A DNA stretch of 10,740 nt. It comes from Clostridia bacterium (GTDB taxonomy: Bacteria; Bacillota; Clostridia; Oscillospirales; Acutalibacteraceae). The DNA is taken from NCBI GenBank assembly GCA_017615405.1, contig JAGAAE010000055.1:1-10740 (forward strand), given 5' to 3'. The notes under the pieces are model-generated. The model saw nothing but the letters and a program-made list of their open reading frames with translations. It was not told where the DNA came from and did not search any database. This document shows positions 1 through 5,871 of this stretch, piece by piece. Both the position numbers and the translations under genes were made by a program. Each line of letters starts with the position of its first letter. Position 1 is the first letter of the stretch.

Positions 1-140
1 AGAGCGGATTTTTCCGCGCCGAATGCGACAAAGACCGTGTTTTCATATGCTTTTGCCGTTCCTAAGACGGCGAAAGCAAGGCAAAATATCATAAAAAGCG
101 TCGTTAAAAAACCTTTTAAAAAACCTTTTAAATTCCTCAT
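1..140 (-). CDS. N-terminal fragment of an unidentified secreted or membrane-anchored protein, cut by the window edge
   Basis: Only about 46 codons are visible, running off the left edge. The start ATG lies at 140-138 and shares four bases (ATGA, 137-140) with the spoIIP stop codon, so the two genes are very likely translationally coupled and co-transcribed. The visible protein has a classic signal-peptide shape: a short basic n-region (MRNLKGFLKGF), a hydrophobic core around residues 13-27 (LTTLFMIFCLAFAVL), and a small-residue stretch (GTAKA, near 28-32) that could be a signal peptidase I site. The segment after it begins YENTVFVAFGAE. I do not recognise the family. The context suggests an exported protein expressed with spoIIP during sporulation, but that is inference from position only. 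Confidence 0.75.
   Translation of the reverse strand, partial: MRNLKGFLKGFLTTLFMIFCLAFAVLGTAKAYENTVFVAFGAEKSA
104..132. repeat. 12-bp tandem duplication inside the signal peptide coding region
   Basis: The unit TTAAAAAACCTT occurs at 104-115 and again at 116-127, followed by a partial third copy (TTAAA, 128-132). Because the unit is a multiple of three it keeps the frame and encodes a repeated KGFL in the n-region of the edge ORF. It is most simply a slippage duplication that adds positive charge ahead of the hydrophobic core. Confidence 0.8.
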
Positions 141-1165
141 TGTAACTCCTTAAACAATTCCGCCAGAGCGTTTCCGAGCAGTTCAGCGGAATACTGCGCC
201 TCCTCTAAGCTGTTTGCGTCGGTCCCGATCTCTATCAGCACCGACCCGGTCGTCAGCGATTCGTTATAATTTCGGGGCATAAGCGAAACGGCGCGGGCAA
301 GCCCCGGATAAAGGCTTTCTATCTTGCTTTGTATTCTGACGGCAAGTTTTAGATTCTCACGATAGTCGGGAAAGTTTTTGACCGTTCCCGACTGGGATCC
401 CATAACGAGCATTATCTGTGCCGCGGGTTTCCCGTTTACGGTTTTTGTAAGTTTTATCTTATCGCTCTCCCCCGAGGCGATCGCGTCACGGTGAATATCT
501 ATAACCACCTTCAGGTCCTTGTATTTTGCCTTATACGAGTTGATGGTCGCCGCTGCGTTCGGATAACTGTCGTTATAGGACGGGTGATCGTGCAGGGTCT
601 TGTCGTGAAGGGTCGAGACACCCGAGGCATTAAGCTTTTTTGCTACGATCTCGCCGAGCGAAACAACGTTTTTTGAGATATCGGTCGTCCTTGTAAGATC
701 CTTGTCGGTATAATAATCCCGGTTGCCCGAAAAAAACGATTCGGTCGCGTGGGTGTGGAGAACAAGCACCTGAGGAGATGAATTTTTGACGATACCGTAT
801 CGAAGTTTTTCGCTTAAAAGCGAGGCAATGTCGATCTTTAAATCGGTGCTGTTTTTAAGGTAAACGTTTTTATACGAGGTGTTTGCGGTATAGGGCGAAA
901 AGTATTTTTCGATTATCTTGCCTTCCGCCTTGCCCTTTGCGCCGACGTCGACAACGCCGCCCGGTACGTTTTCGGTCTTTGATCCGTCCTGCGAAAGTGC
1001 GACGGGCGATATTTCGGCAGGCGAAAATGCGTTTGCCGGAATATCGAAAAAGTTTTCGGATCTCTCCTGCTCTTCAAAAAACGAGAGAAAGATCATAGCC
1101 CCGAAAACGAGAACGAAGAGAAGCGAAAAGAGAAAAACCGCCGCTTTGTTTCCGTTTTTTTCCAT
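137..1165 (-). CDS. spoIIP: Stage II sporulation protein P (SpoIIP), peptidoglycan amidase/endopeptidase
   Basis: SpoIIP acts with SpoIID and SpoIIM in the mother cell, degrading septal peptidoglycan so that the membrane can engulf the forespore. From the start chosen here the protein has 342 residues. It has a transmembrane segment near the N-terminus (about 8-28), a variable linker (about 30-90) and a C-terminal amidase_3-like domain. The family signatures are HTHATESF (137-144), DIHRDA (223-228, about 90 residues later) and YNESLTTGSVLIEIGTD (300-316). The histidines and glutamates in these blocks are the expected zinc and catalytic residues by family knowledge. The ATG at 1165-1163 is preferred because an AGGAGG lies seven bases upstream. 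A 29-codon longer reading would begin with GTG at 1252 and run through the prs terminator hairpin. It is followed by a four-base overlap with the edge ORF. Confidence 0.95.
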   Translation of the reverse strand: MEKNGNKAAVFLFSLLFVLVFGAMIFLSFFEEQERSENFFDIPANAFSPAEISPVALSQDGSKTENVPGGVVDVGAKGKAEGKIIEKYFSPYTANTSYKNVYLKNSTDLKIDIASLLSEKLRYGIVKNSSPQVLVLHTHATESFFSGNRDYYTDKDLTRTTDISKNVVSLGEIVAKKLNASGVSTLHDKTLHDHPSYNDSYPNAAATINSYKAKYKDLKVVIDIHRDAIASGESDKIKLTKTVNGKPAAQIMLVMGSQSGTVKNFPDYRENLKLAVRIQSKIESLYPGLARAVSLMPRNYNESLTTGSVLIEIGTDANSLEEAQYSAELLGNALAELFKELQ

Positions 1166-1172
1166 AAATCCG

Positions 1173-1178
1173 CCTCCT
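1173..1178 (-). promoter_or_regulatory. Ribosome binding site that fixes the spoIIP start
   Basis: AGGAGG on the minus strand, seven bases before the ATG at 1165. It is a near-perfect Shine-Dalgarno sequence, and no comparable site precedes the upstream GTG at 1252. Confidence 0.85.
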
Positions 1179-1185
1179 ACAATAA

Positions 1186-1215
1186 TAATTATGCCGTAGG
1201 AAAAGGCGATTATTC
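1186..1215 (-). promoter_or_regulatory. Possible sigma-E-like promoter for spoIIP
   Basis: On the minus strand GAATAAT (1215-1209) is followed after 15 bases by CATAATTA (1193-1186). From memory the sigma-E consensus is about GHATATT, 14-15 bases, CATACAHT, so the -35 fits well and the -10 shares mainly CATA. spoIIP is a sigma-E gene in Bacillus subtilis. A weak point is the very short leader: the transcript would start almost at the Shine-Dalgarno sequence. Tentative. Confidence 0.3.
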
Positions 1216-1219
1216 CCGC

Positions 1220-1250
1220 AAAAAGCCCCGCAAGGAAAACCTTGCGGGGC
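1220..1250 (-). terminator. Intrinsic terminator downstream of prs
   Basis: A perfect 11-bp GC-rich stem (1225-1235 with 1240-1250) closes on a four-base loop (1236-1239). On the minus strand it is followed directly by five T (1224-1220). The other side has no T-run on the plus strand, so it acts on leftward transcripts, meaning prs. It lies about 100 bases past the prs stop and just before the spoIIP promoter region, which separates a constitutive gene from a sporulation gene. Confidence 0.85.
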
Positions 1251-1330
1251 ACGGTCGGTCAGTAAACCATATTTTAAATTCCGACGCCGAAAAAAGCGGT
1301 TTTCAAGAGGCCGCGGGTGGTGTTGGCGGA

Positions 1331-1351
1331 AGTGTCGACCTTTTCGACACT
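1331..1351 (-). other. Hairpin immediately after the prs stop codon, not a terminator
   Basis: AGTGTCGA at 1331-1338 pairs with TCGACACT at 1344-1351 around a five-base loop. This 8-bp stem begins one base beyond the prs stop on the minus strand. No T-run follows, so an intrinsic terminator role is unlikely. It could protect the 3' end of the prs transcript, which then continues about 80 bases to the strong terminator. Confidence 0.5.
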
Positions 1352-1352
1352 C

Positions 1353-2480
1353 TTAGCCGGCGCCATACTTTGCGACGATCTTCTTGATCCTGTCAGCCGG
1401 GTCAAGCAGCGAGCTTATCGAATTGTCCTTGTTCAGGGTTTCAACGAGAAGCGCTATGTATTTCGACATATTAACGCTTACGTACCATTCTCTTGAAAGA
1501 AGCTCGGGGGTTTGATAAATGAGGTTTGTCGTAAAGACCTTGTCGATAAGTCCGTTATTATAGTATTCATCGAACTTTTCAAGTCCCTCGACGAAAAGAC
1601 CGAAGGTCGAGAAAACGAAGATGCGGCGAGCGCCTTTTTCTTTGAGCTTTTTGGCGATATCGAGCATCGAATCGCCCGAAGATATCATATCGTCGACAAT
1701 TATGAGGTCCTTTCCGGTTATATCGTTGCCCAAAAATTCATGGGCTTCGATCGGGTTCCTGCCGTTTACAACGACCGAATAATTCCTTCTCTTATAGAAC
1801 ATACCGAGGTCGAGACCCAAAACCGACGAATAGTAAATACATCTTCCCATACCGCCCTCATCGGGAGAAACGATCATGGTGTTTTCCTTGTTGAGTTTAA
1901 CGCCGGGGACCGCTTTGAGAAGGGCTTTTATCATTTGATATGCCGCCTGAACGTTATCGAAGCCGTCAAGCGGGATCGCGTTATTGACGCGGGGATCATG
2001 AGCATCGAAGGTGATGATGTTTTTAACGCCCATAGCGACGAGCTCCTGCAATGCCATAGCGCAGTCCATCGATTCTCTCGAGGTTCTTCTGTGCTGTCTG
2101 CCCTCATAAAGCATCGGCATAATGACGGTTATTCTTCTGGCTTTTCCGCCGAAAGCGGCGATAACGCGCTTCAGATCCTGAAAATGATCGTCGGGGCTCA
2201 TGGGAACGGTCTGCCCGTACATCTTATAGGTCACGTTATAATTAAAGCAGTCGCAGATAATGAAAGCGTCAAGTCCTCTTGCCGTATGGTTAAGGACGGC
2301 TTTTGCCTCGCCCGTTCCGAAACGGGGGCAGTTTGCACCGATAACGAAAGTCTCGTCTTCGGGGATGTCTCTCCACTGTTTAAGATAGTAGTCGACCTTA
2401 GAGGATATGTCCTCGCAACCCTTCATACTTACGATAGCGAGGTCGCCGTAAGGCGTGTGTTTAAAGTCAATGTTGCTCAT
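1353..2480 (-). CDS. prs: Ribose-phosphate pyrophosphokinase (PRPP synthetase), divergent clostridial type
   Basis: The enzyme transfers pyrophosphate from ATP to ribose 5-phosphate, giving PRPP for purine, pyrimidine, NAD, histidine and tryptophan synthesis in the cytoplasm. The 375-residue protein is longer than the usual roughly 315 residues. It shows the two phosphoribosyltransferase-like halves: an N-terminal half with YEGRQHRR (125-132) and FDAHDPRV (158-165), in the places of the ATP/metal-binding blocks, then a KRR (230-232) matching the catalytic flexible loop. The PRPP loop DLIIVDDMISSGDS is at 258-271. That loop keeps the two adjacent aspartates (263-264), but serine replaces the third aspartate of the usual DDxxDTGGT-type loop. 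The chosen ATG at 2480 has GGAGG eight bases upstream. A five-codon longer TTG reading would place that GGAGG inside the gene. It is transcribed away from thyX and ends at the 1220-1250 terminator. Confidence 0.92.
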   Translation of the reverse strand: MSNIDFKHTPYGDLAIVSMKGCEDISSKVDYYLKQWRDIPEDETFVIGANCPRFGTGEAKAVLNHTARGLDAFIICDCFNYNVTYKMYGQTVPMSPDDHFQDLKRVIAAFGGKARRITVIMPMLYEGRQHRRTSRESMDCAMALQELVAMGVKNIITFDAHDPRVNNAIPLDGFDNVQAAYQMIKALLKAVPGVKLNKENTMIVSPDEGGMGRCIYYSSVLGLDLGMFYKRRNYSVVVNGRNPIEAHEFLGNDITGKDLIIVDDMISSGDSMLDIAKKLKEKGARRIFVFSTFGLFVEGLEKFDEYYNNGLIDKVFTTNLIYQTPELLSREWYVSVNMSKYIALLVETLNKDNSISSLLDPADRIKKIVAKYGAG

Positions 2481-2488
2481 TTTCAAAA

Positions 2489-2493
2489 CCTCC
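2489..2493 (-). promoter_or_regulatory. Ribosome binding site that fixes the prs start
   Basis: GGAGG on the minus strand, eight bases before the ATG at 2480. It shows that the in-frame TTG at 2495 is not the start. Confidence 0.8.
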
Positions 2494-2521
2494 AAAAAAC
2501 GAATGATTTCCCTTTCCTATA

Positions 2522-2580
2522 TAATACCACAAATCGGTCGACATAAAAAGACCTTTTTTGCAAAAAAATGAAATATTATA
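2522..2580 (-). promoter_or_regulatory. Candidate prs promoter region (leftward)
   Basis: The minus strand carries a perfect TATAAT at 2580-2575 and a TATTAT at 2527-2522. Neither has a recognisable -35 hexamer at 16-18 bases, so I cannot choose between them. The region is strongly AT-rich and lies upstream of the prs ribosome site, so a leftward promoter must be in or near it. Confidence 0.35.
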
Positions 2581-2592
2581 CGAAAAAATTAT

Positions 2593-2621
2593 TTGATTAA
2601 AGGAAAGTATTTTGTTATAAT
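2593..2621 (+). promoter_or_regulatory. Sigma-A-type promoter with extended -10 for the thyX operon
   Basis: The -35 TTGATT (2593-2598) and the perfect -10 TATAAT (2616-2621) are separated by exactly 17 bases. A TG at 2613-2614 makes an extended -10 (TGTTATAAT). The start would fall near 2628, leaving a short leader of about 25 bases before the thyX ATG. No riboswitch-like structure fits in that leader. The thyX ribosome site AAGGGAGG (2639-2646) lies six bases before the ATG. As no other clear promoter appears before 7090, this probably drives all five genes. Confidence 0.8.
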
Positions 2622-2652
2622 TAAACAAGTATGAAATCAAGGGAGGATCATT

Positions 2653-3426
2653 ATGCCGAAAGTTACGCTGCTCGCGCATACGCCCGACCCCGAAAGAACG
2701 GTGGCTTTTGCCGCAAAACTTTGTTACAGTTCTTCGGGTATCGAAGATTTAAGGGATGGACTTACCGAGGAAAAGATAGCCTCGTTTGTTAAAATGCTTG
2801 CCGATATGGGTCACGAAAGCCCTATCGAGCACGTTTCCTTCACCTTCGGCATCGAGGGCGTCAGCCGCGCCTGTACCCACCAGCTCGTTCGTCACAGGAT
2901 CGCTTCTTACAGTCAAAAAAGCCAGCGCTACGTTACCGAGGGGCAGTTTGAATATATCGTTCCCCCCGAAATAGCGGGCGACGAGACCGCCGCACGGATA
3001 TTTAAGGAAACGATGAACGCCGATCAGGAGGCTTATGACAGAATAGCTGAAGTTTTAAAAGCAAAACACAAGGAAACCTTTTTGTCCGAAGGATTTGACG
3101 AAAAAACGGCGGCAAGAATGGCGGAGAAAAAAGCAATCGAGGACGCCCGCTTTGTACTTCCGAACGCCTGCGAAACAAAAATCGTCGTTACGATGAATGC
3201 AAGAACACTTATGAACTTTTTCCACCACCGTTGCTGCTCGAGAGCGCAGTGGGAGATAAAAGAAGTTGCAGATATGATGCTTAAAGAGGTTTGCGCCGTC
3301 GCGCCCAATCTTTTTAAAAATGCGGGACCCTCCTGCGTGGCGGGCGCTTGCCCCGAAGGCAAAATGACCTGCGGAAAGGCGCGCGAGATGCGCGAATACT
3401 ATGAAGGACTGAAAAACAATGGGTAA
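2653..3426 (+). CDS. thyX: Flavin-dependent thymidylate synthase ThyX
   Basis: ThyX methylates dUMP to dTMP using methylenetetrahydrofolate as carbon donor and FAD/NADPH as reductant. It therefore leaves tetrahydrofolate rather than dihydrofolate, unlike ThyA. The 257-residue protein carries the diagnostic RHR-x7-S motif: [11 protein letters not shown] at 80-90, continuing QRY to 93. It also has the C-terminal block with [18 protein letters not shown] (189-206) that completes the nucleotide and flavin site. The extreme C-terminus has three cysteines, C228, C233 and C240 (spacing C-x4-C-x6-C), in a glycine-rich tail that is not part of the catalytic core. It is the first gene of the rightward operon and overlaps tmk by eight bases, so synthesis of dTMP and its next phosphorylation are directly linked. 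Confidence 0.97.
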   Translation: MPKVTLLAHTPDPERTVAFAAKLCYSSSGIEDLRDGLTEEKIASFVKMLADMGHESPIEHVSFTFGIEGVSRACTHQLVRHRIASYSQKSQRYVTEGQFEYIVPPEIAGDETAARIFKETMNADQEAYDRIAEVLKAKHKETFLSEGFDEKTAARMAEKKAIEDARFVLPNACETKIVVTMNARTLMNFFHHRCCSRAQWEIKEVADMMLKEVCAVAPNLFKNAGPSCVAGACPEGKMTCGKAREMREYYEGLKNNG

Positions 3427-4081
3427 ACTTATCGTCATCGAGGGTCTTGACGGAAGCGGAAAATCGACCCAACTCGAGATCCTCGGCAAAACGCTTGCCG
3501 AAAAAGGCATCGACTGCAAAACCGTTTCTTTTCCTGACTACGAAAGCGATTCAAGCGCGCTGATAAAGATGTATTTGGGCGGCGAGTTCGGAGCAAAGCC
3601 GGACGACGTCAACGCCTATGCTTCCTCGGTCTTTTATACCGTCGACCGTTTCGCTTCCTTTAAGAAAAACTGGGGCGAATACTATAACGCGGGCGGCGTC
3701 GTTCTGTCGGGTCGCTATACGACCTCAAACGCCGTTCACCAGACCTCAAAACTCGACAAAAAAGACTGGGAAGACTTTCTTGACTGGCTCTATGACTTTG
3801 AATATAACAAGGTCGGGATACCGAAGCCCGACAAGGTCATTTTCCTGGACGTTCCCGTCGAGGTCTCGCAAAAGCTGCTGACCGGAAGATATAAAGGCGA
3901 CGACTCGAAAAAGGATATCCACGAATGCGACGTCAAATACCTTAACAAATGCCGTGACGCGGCATATTTTACCGCAAAATATTCCGACTGGACGGTAATT
4001 CCCTGCGCCGAAAACGGCGATATAAGAAGCATAGAGGATATCGCAAATGATATCCTTACGGAAGTTTTAAAAACAATTTGA
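3419..4081 (+). CDS. tmk: Thymidylate kinase (dTMP kinase), clostridial type
   Basis: This kinase phosphorylates dTMP to dTDP with ATP, the step after ThyX. The 220-residue protein starts with a P-loop, GLDGSGKST (9-17). It has VDRFASF (75-81), the nucleotide-site block [12 protein letters not shown] (97-108), and a lid segment ending [10 protein letters not shown] (166-175), all typical of the clostridial branch. One oddity is residue 98: glycine stands where the family normally has the aspartate of DRY/DRH. The codon is GGT, one base from GAT. The start ATG lies within the thyX 3' end (overlap 3419-3426), which indicates translational coupling. Because the rest of the fold is intact I call it a kinase, but the altered motif leaves some doubt about activity or substrate. 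Confidence 0.92.
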   Translation: MGKLIVIEGLDGSGKSTQLEILGKTLAEKGIDCKTVSFPDYESDSSALIKMYLGGEFGAKPDDVNAYASSVFYTVDRFASFKKNWGEYYNAGGVVLSGRYTTSNAVHQTSKLDKKDWEDFLDWLYDFEYNKVGIPKPDKVIFLDVPVEVSQKLLTGRYKGDDSKKDIHECDVKYLNKCRDAAYFTAKYSDWTVIPCAENGDIRSIEDIANDILTEVLKTI

Positions 4082-4091
4082 GGTTGAAGTT

Positions 4092-4637
4092 ATGATACTT
4101 GTTTTTTTAGCCGACGGATTTGAAGAACTTGAAGCGACCGCGCCGATAGACATACTAAGGCGCGGCAAAAAAGAGGTCCTGACGGTGGGCGTGACCGGGA
4201 AAACCGTTGTCGGCTCACATAAAATACCGGTGATTTGCGACAGGACGATCGACGAAATAACCTTTGACCCTTCGATTGAAGCGATCGTTTTGCCGGGAGG
4301 TATGCCCGGCACCGTAAACCTCGAAAAAAGCGGGGCTTTGCAGAGCATTATCGACGCTTGCGCCTCGGCGGGAAGGTTTATCTGCGCCATCTGCGCCGCA
4401 CCGTCGATACTCGGTCACAAGGGGCTTTTAAGGGGCAAAGAAGCGACCTGCTATACCGGCTTTGAGAAGGATCTTACGGGAGCGGTCGTCAAATCTCAGC
4501 CGGTCGTGAGAGACGGGAATATTATTACCGCATTCGGCGCAGGAGCCGCTTTTCAGTTCGGGTTTGAGATATTAGCGGCGGTGAGCGACCGCGAAACCTG
4601 CGAAAACATAAGAAAATCAATGCGTTTTGGTGAATGA
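4092..4637 (+). CDS. DJ-1/PfpI (ThiJ) family protein
   Basis: The 181-residue protein matches the DJ-1/YajL branch of the class I glutamine amidotransferase-like superfamily. The N-terminal ADGFEELEA (7-15) supplies the conserved glutamate (E14, equivalent to E18 of human DJ-1). AICAAPSIL (99-107) carries the nucleophile-elbow cysteine C101 (DJ-1 C106). VLPGGMPGT (66-74) precedes it, as in the family, and CYTGFE (119-124) fills the position of the bacterial CYPGFE motif. Proposed activities for relatives are glyoxalase, deglycase and redox-chaperone functions; several are disputed, so the substrate is unknown. It starts 10 bases after tmk, with a GAGG (4080-4083) overlapping the tmk stop codon. 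Its stop lies one base before the mltG ATG, so it sits firmly inside the operon. Confidence 0.9.
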   Translation: MILVFLADGFEELEATAPIDILRRGKKEVLTVGVTGKTVVGSHKIPVICDRTIDEITFDPSIEAIVLPGGMPGTVNLEKSGALQSIIDACASAGRFICAICAAPSILGHKGLLRGKEATCYTGFEKDLTGAVVKSQPVVRDGNIITAFGAGAAFQFGFEILAAVSDRETCENIRKSMRFGE

Positions 4638-4638
4638 T

Positions 4639-5871
4639 ATGGATGAAAATATAAAACCGATCGAAGATAACGCGGTGGAAAACGAGGATCCGAAATCAGA
4701 AGGACCCGATGAGACTGCAAAAAAAGAAGATTTTGACGAATTCAAACTTTCGGACGGATTCGTCATAGACGAGACCGCCTATGACGAGATAAAAAAATCC
4801 GCACCGCAAAAAAAGAATAAAAAGAAAAAGAGCAAGGGTCCGATCATCTGGATAGTATCGATCGTGCTGATATCGTTTCTGCTCGCTTTCGGCATAATTT
4901 TTGCCGCCGCGGACTATTTGGGGATCGGCTTCGGCAGAGGCTCGGGCGAATGTGAAGTTACGATAAGCTCGGGCGAAACGACCGCCGAGATAGCAAAGGA
5001 TCTTAAAGCCTGTGGTGCGATAAAATCGCAGTATCTTTTCAGGCTCTACGTAAAATTAAAGCACTATGACGGAAAATTCCGCGACGGATATCATCATTTT
5101 GACAGCGAGGCCGGATATGAGGCGATCGCCCAAGAACTTATGAAAAACGGAGAGTCGGCAAAACGCGTCAAGGTGACGATAGTCGAGGGTAAAAACGTCG
5201 ACGATATCGCGAAACTTCTGGAGGAAAAGGGCGTCTGTACCAAGGAGGACTTTCTGAACGAGGTCCAGGAAGGGTCGTTTGACTATGATTTTGTCAAGCA
5301 GATCCCCGTGAATTCGGTGCATTACCGCCTTGAAGGATATCTTTTCCCCGATACCTATCAGTTTTATTGCTATGACTCCAAAGAATGCGCCCATTTAGCG
5401 GTCGACAAAATGCTTTCAACCCTGAACGAAAAACTGAAAAAGGCAAATATAGATATCAATAACATTACCGTTTTCGGCAAAAAATACACATTCCACGAGA
5501 TACTGACCCTTTCCTCAATCGTTGAAATGGAAGCGGGCAGCCATAAGTCGGAGATGGCGAACGTTGCGGCGGTCTTCTTTAACCGCCTTCGCAGTTCGAA
5601 CTTCTCCACCCTCGGCTCGTCGCCTACAAGGAACTACCCTTACGGGGACGGAAGATACAACACCTATGAATACCCGGGTATTCCCGTAGGACCGCTTTGC
5701 AGTCCCGGTATCGCCTCAATAAAGAGCACCTGCTCGCCGACCGAAAATTTTGATTATTACTATTTCGTCACCGACGCGAGCATGAAATTCTACTACAACG
5801 AGACCCTCGACAAGCATAATTCAACGATAGCGAGACTTAAAGCGGAGAACAACTGGATCTATGAAGAGTGA
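4639..5871 (+). CDS. mltG: Endolytic murein transglycosylase MltG (YceG-like)
   Basis: MltG is a membrane-anchored lytic transglycosylase that cuts nascent glycan strands and so limits their length. The 410-residue protein has an acidic cytoplasmic N-terminus (about 1-50), a lysine-rich stop (58-67), one transmembrane helix (about 69-92) and an extracytoplasmic YceG domain. Visible motifs are LEGYLFPDTY (231-240), LSSIVEMEAG (291-300, with E296 at the catalytic glutamate position of ASIVEKET), VFFNRL (312-317) and YPGIPVGPLCSPGIASI (345-361). I chose the ATG at 4639, one base after the preceding stop codon. A TTG (4627) and a GTG (4630) further upstream are also in frame, and the ribosome site is weak (GGTGA at 4629-4633), so termination-reinitiation coupling is likely. 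The 3' end overlaps the U32 gene by 11 bases. Confidence 0.95.
   Translation: MDENIKPIEDNAVENEDPKSEGPDETAKKEDFDEFKLSDGFVIDETAYDEIKKSAPQKKNKKKKSKGPIIWIVSIVLISFLLAFGIIFAAADYLGIGFGRGSGECEVTISSGETTAEIAKDLKACGAIKSQYLFRLYVKLKHYDGKFRDGYHHFDSEAGYEAIAQELMKNGESAKRVKVTIVEGKNVDDIAKLLEEKGVCTKEDFLNEVQEGSFDYDFVKQIPVNSVHYRLEGYLFPDTYQFYCYDSKECAHLAVDKMLSTLNEKLKKANIDINNITVFGKKYTFHEILTLSSIVEMEAGSHKSEMANVAAVFFNRLRSSNFSTLGSSPTRNYPYGDGRYNTYEYPGIPVGPLCSPGIASIKSTCSPTENFDYYYFVTDASMKFYYNETLDKHNSTIARLKAENNWIYEE

Noticed and set aside
1512..2546. A 344-codon plus-strand reading frame opposite prs
   Set aside because: It lies antisense to a well-supported PRPP synthetase, has no family motif, and arises from codon bias of the sense gene.
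2555..2568. Palindrome TTTTTTGCAAAAAA in the divergent intergenic region, a possible operator
   Set aside because: It is low-complexity A/T sequence with no second copy or known operator match, so it is expected by chance in this AT-rich stretch.
2467..2679. A 70-codon minus-strand frame over the prs-thyX intergenic region
   Set aside because: It covers promoters and ribosome sites of both genes, has AT-rich low-complexity content and no ribosome site of its own.
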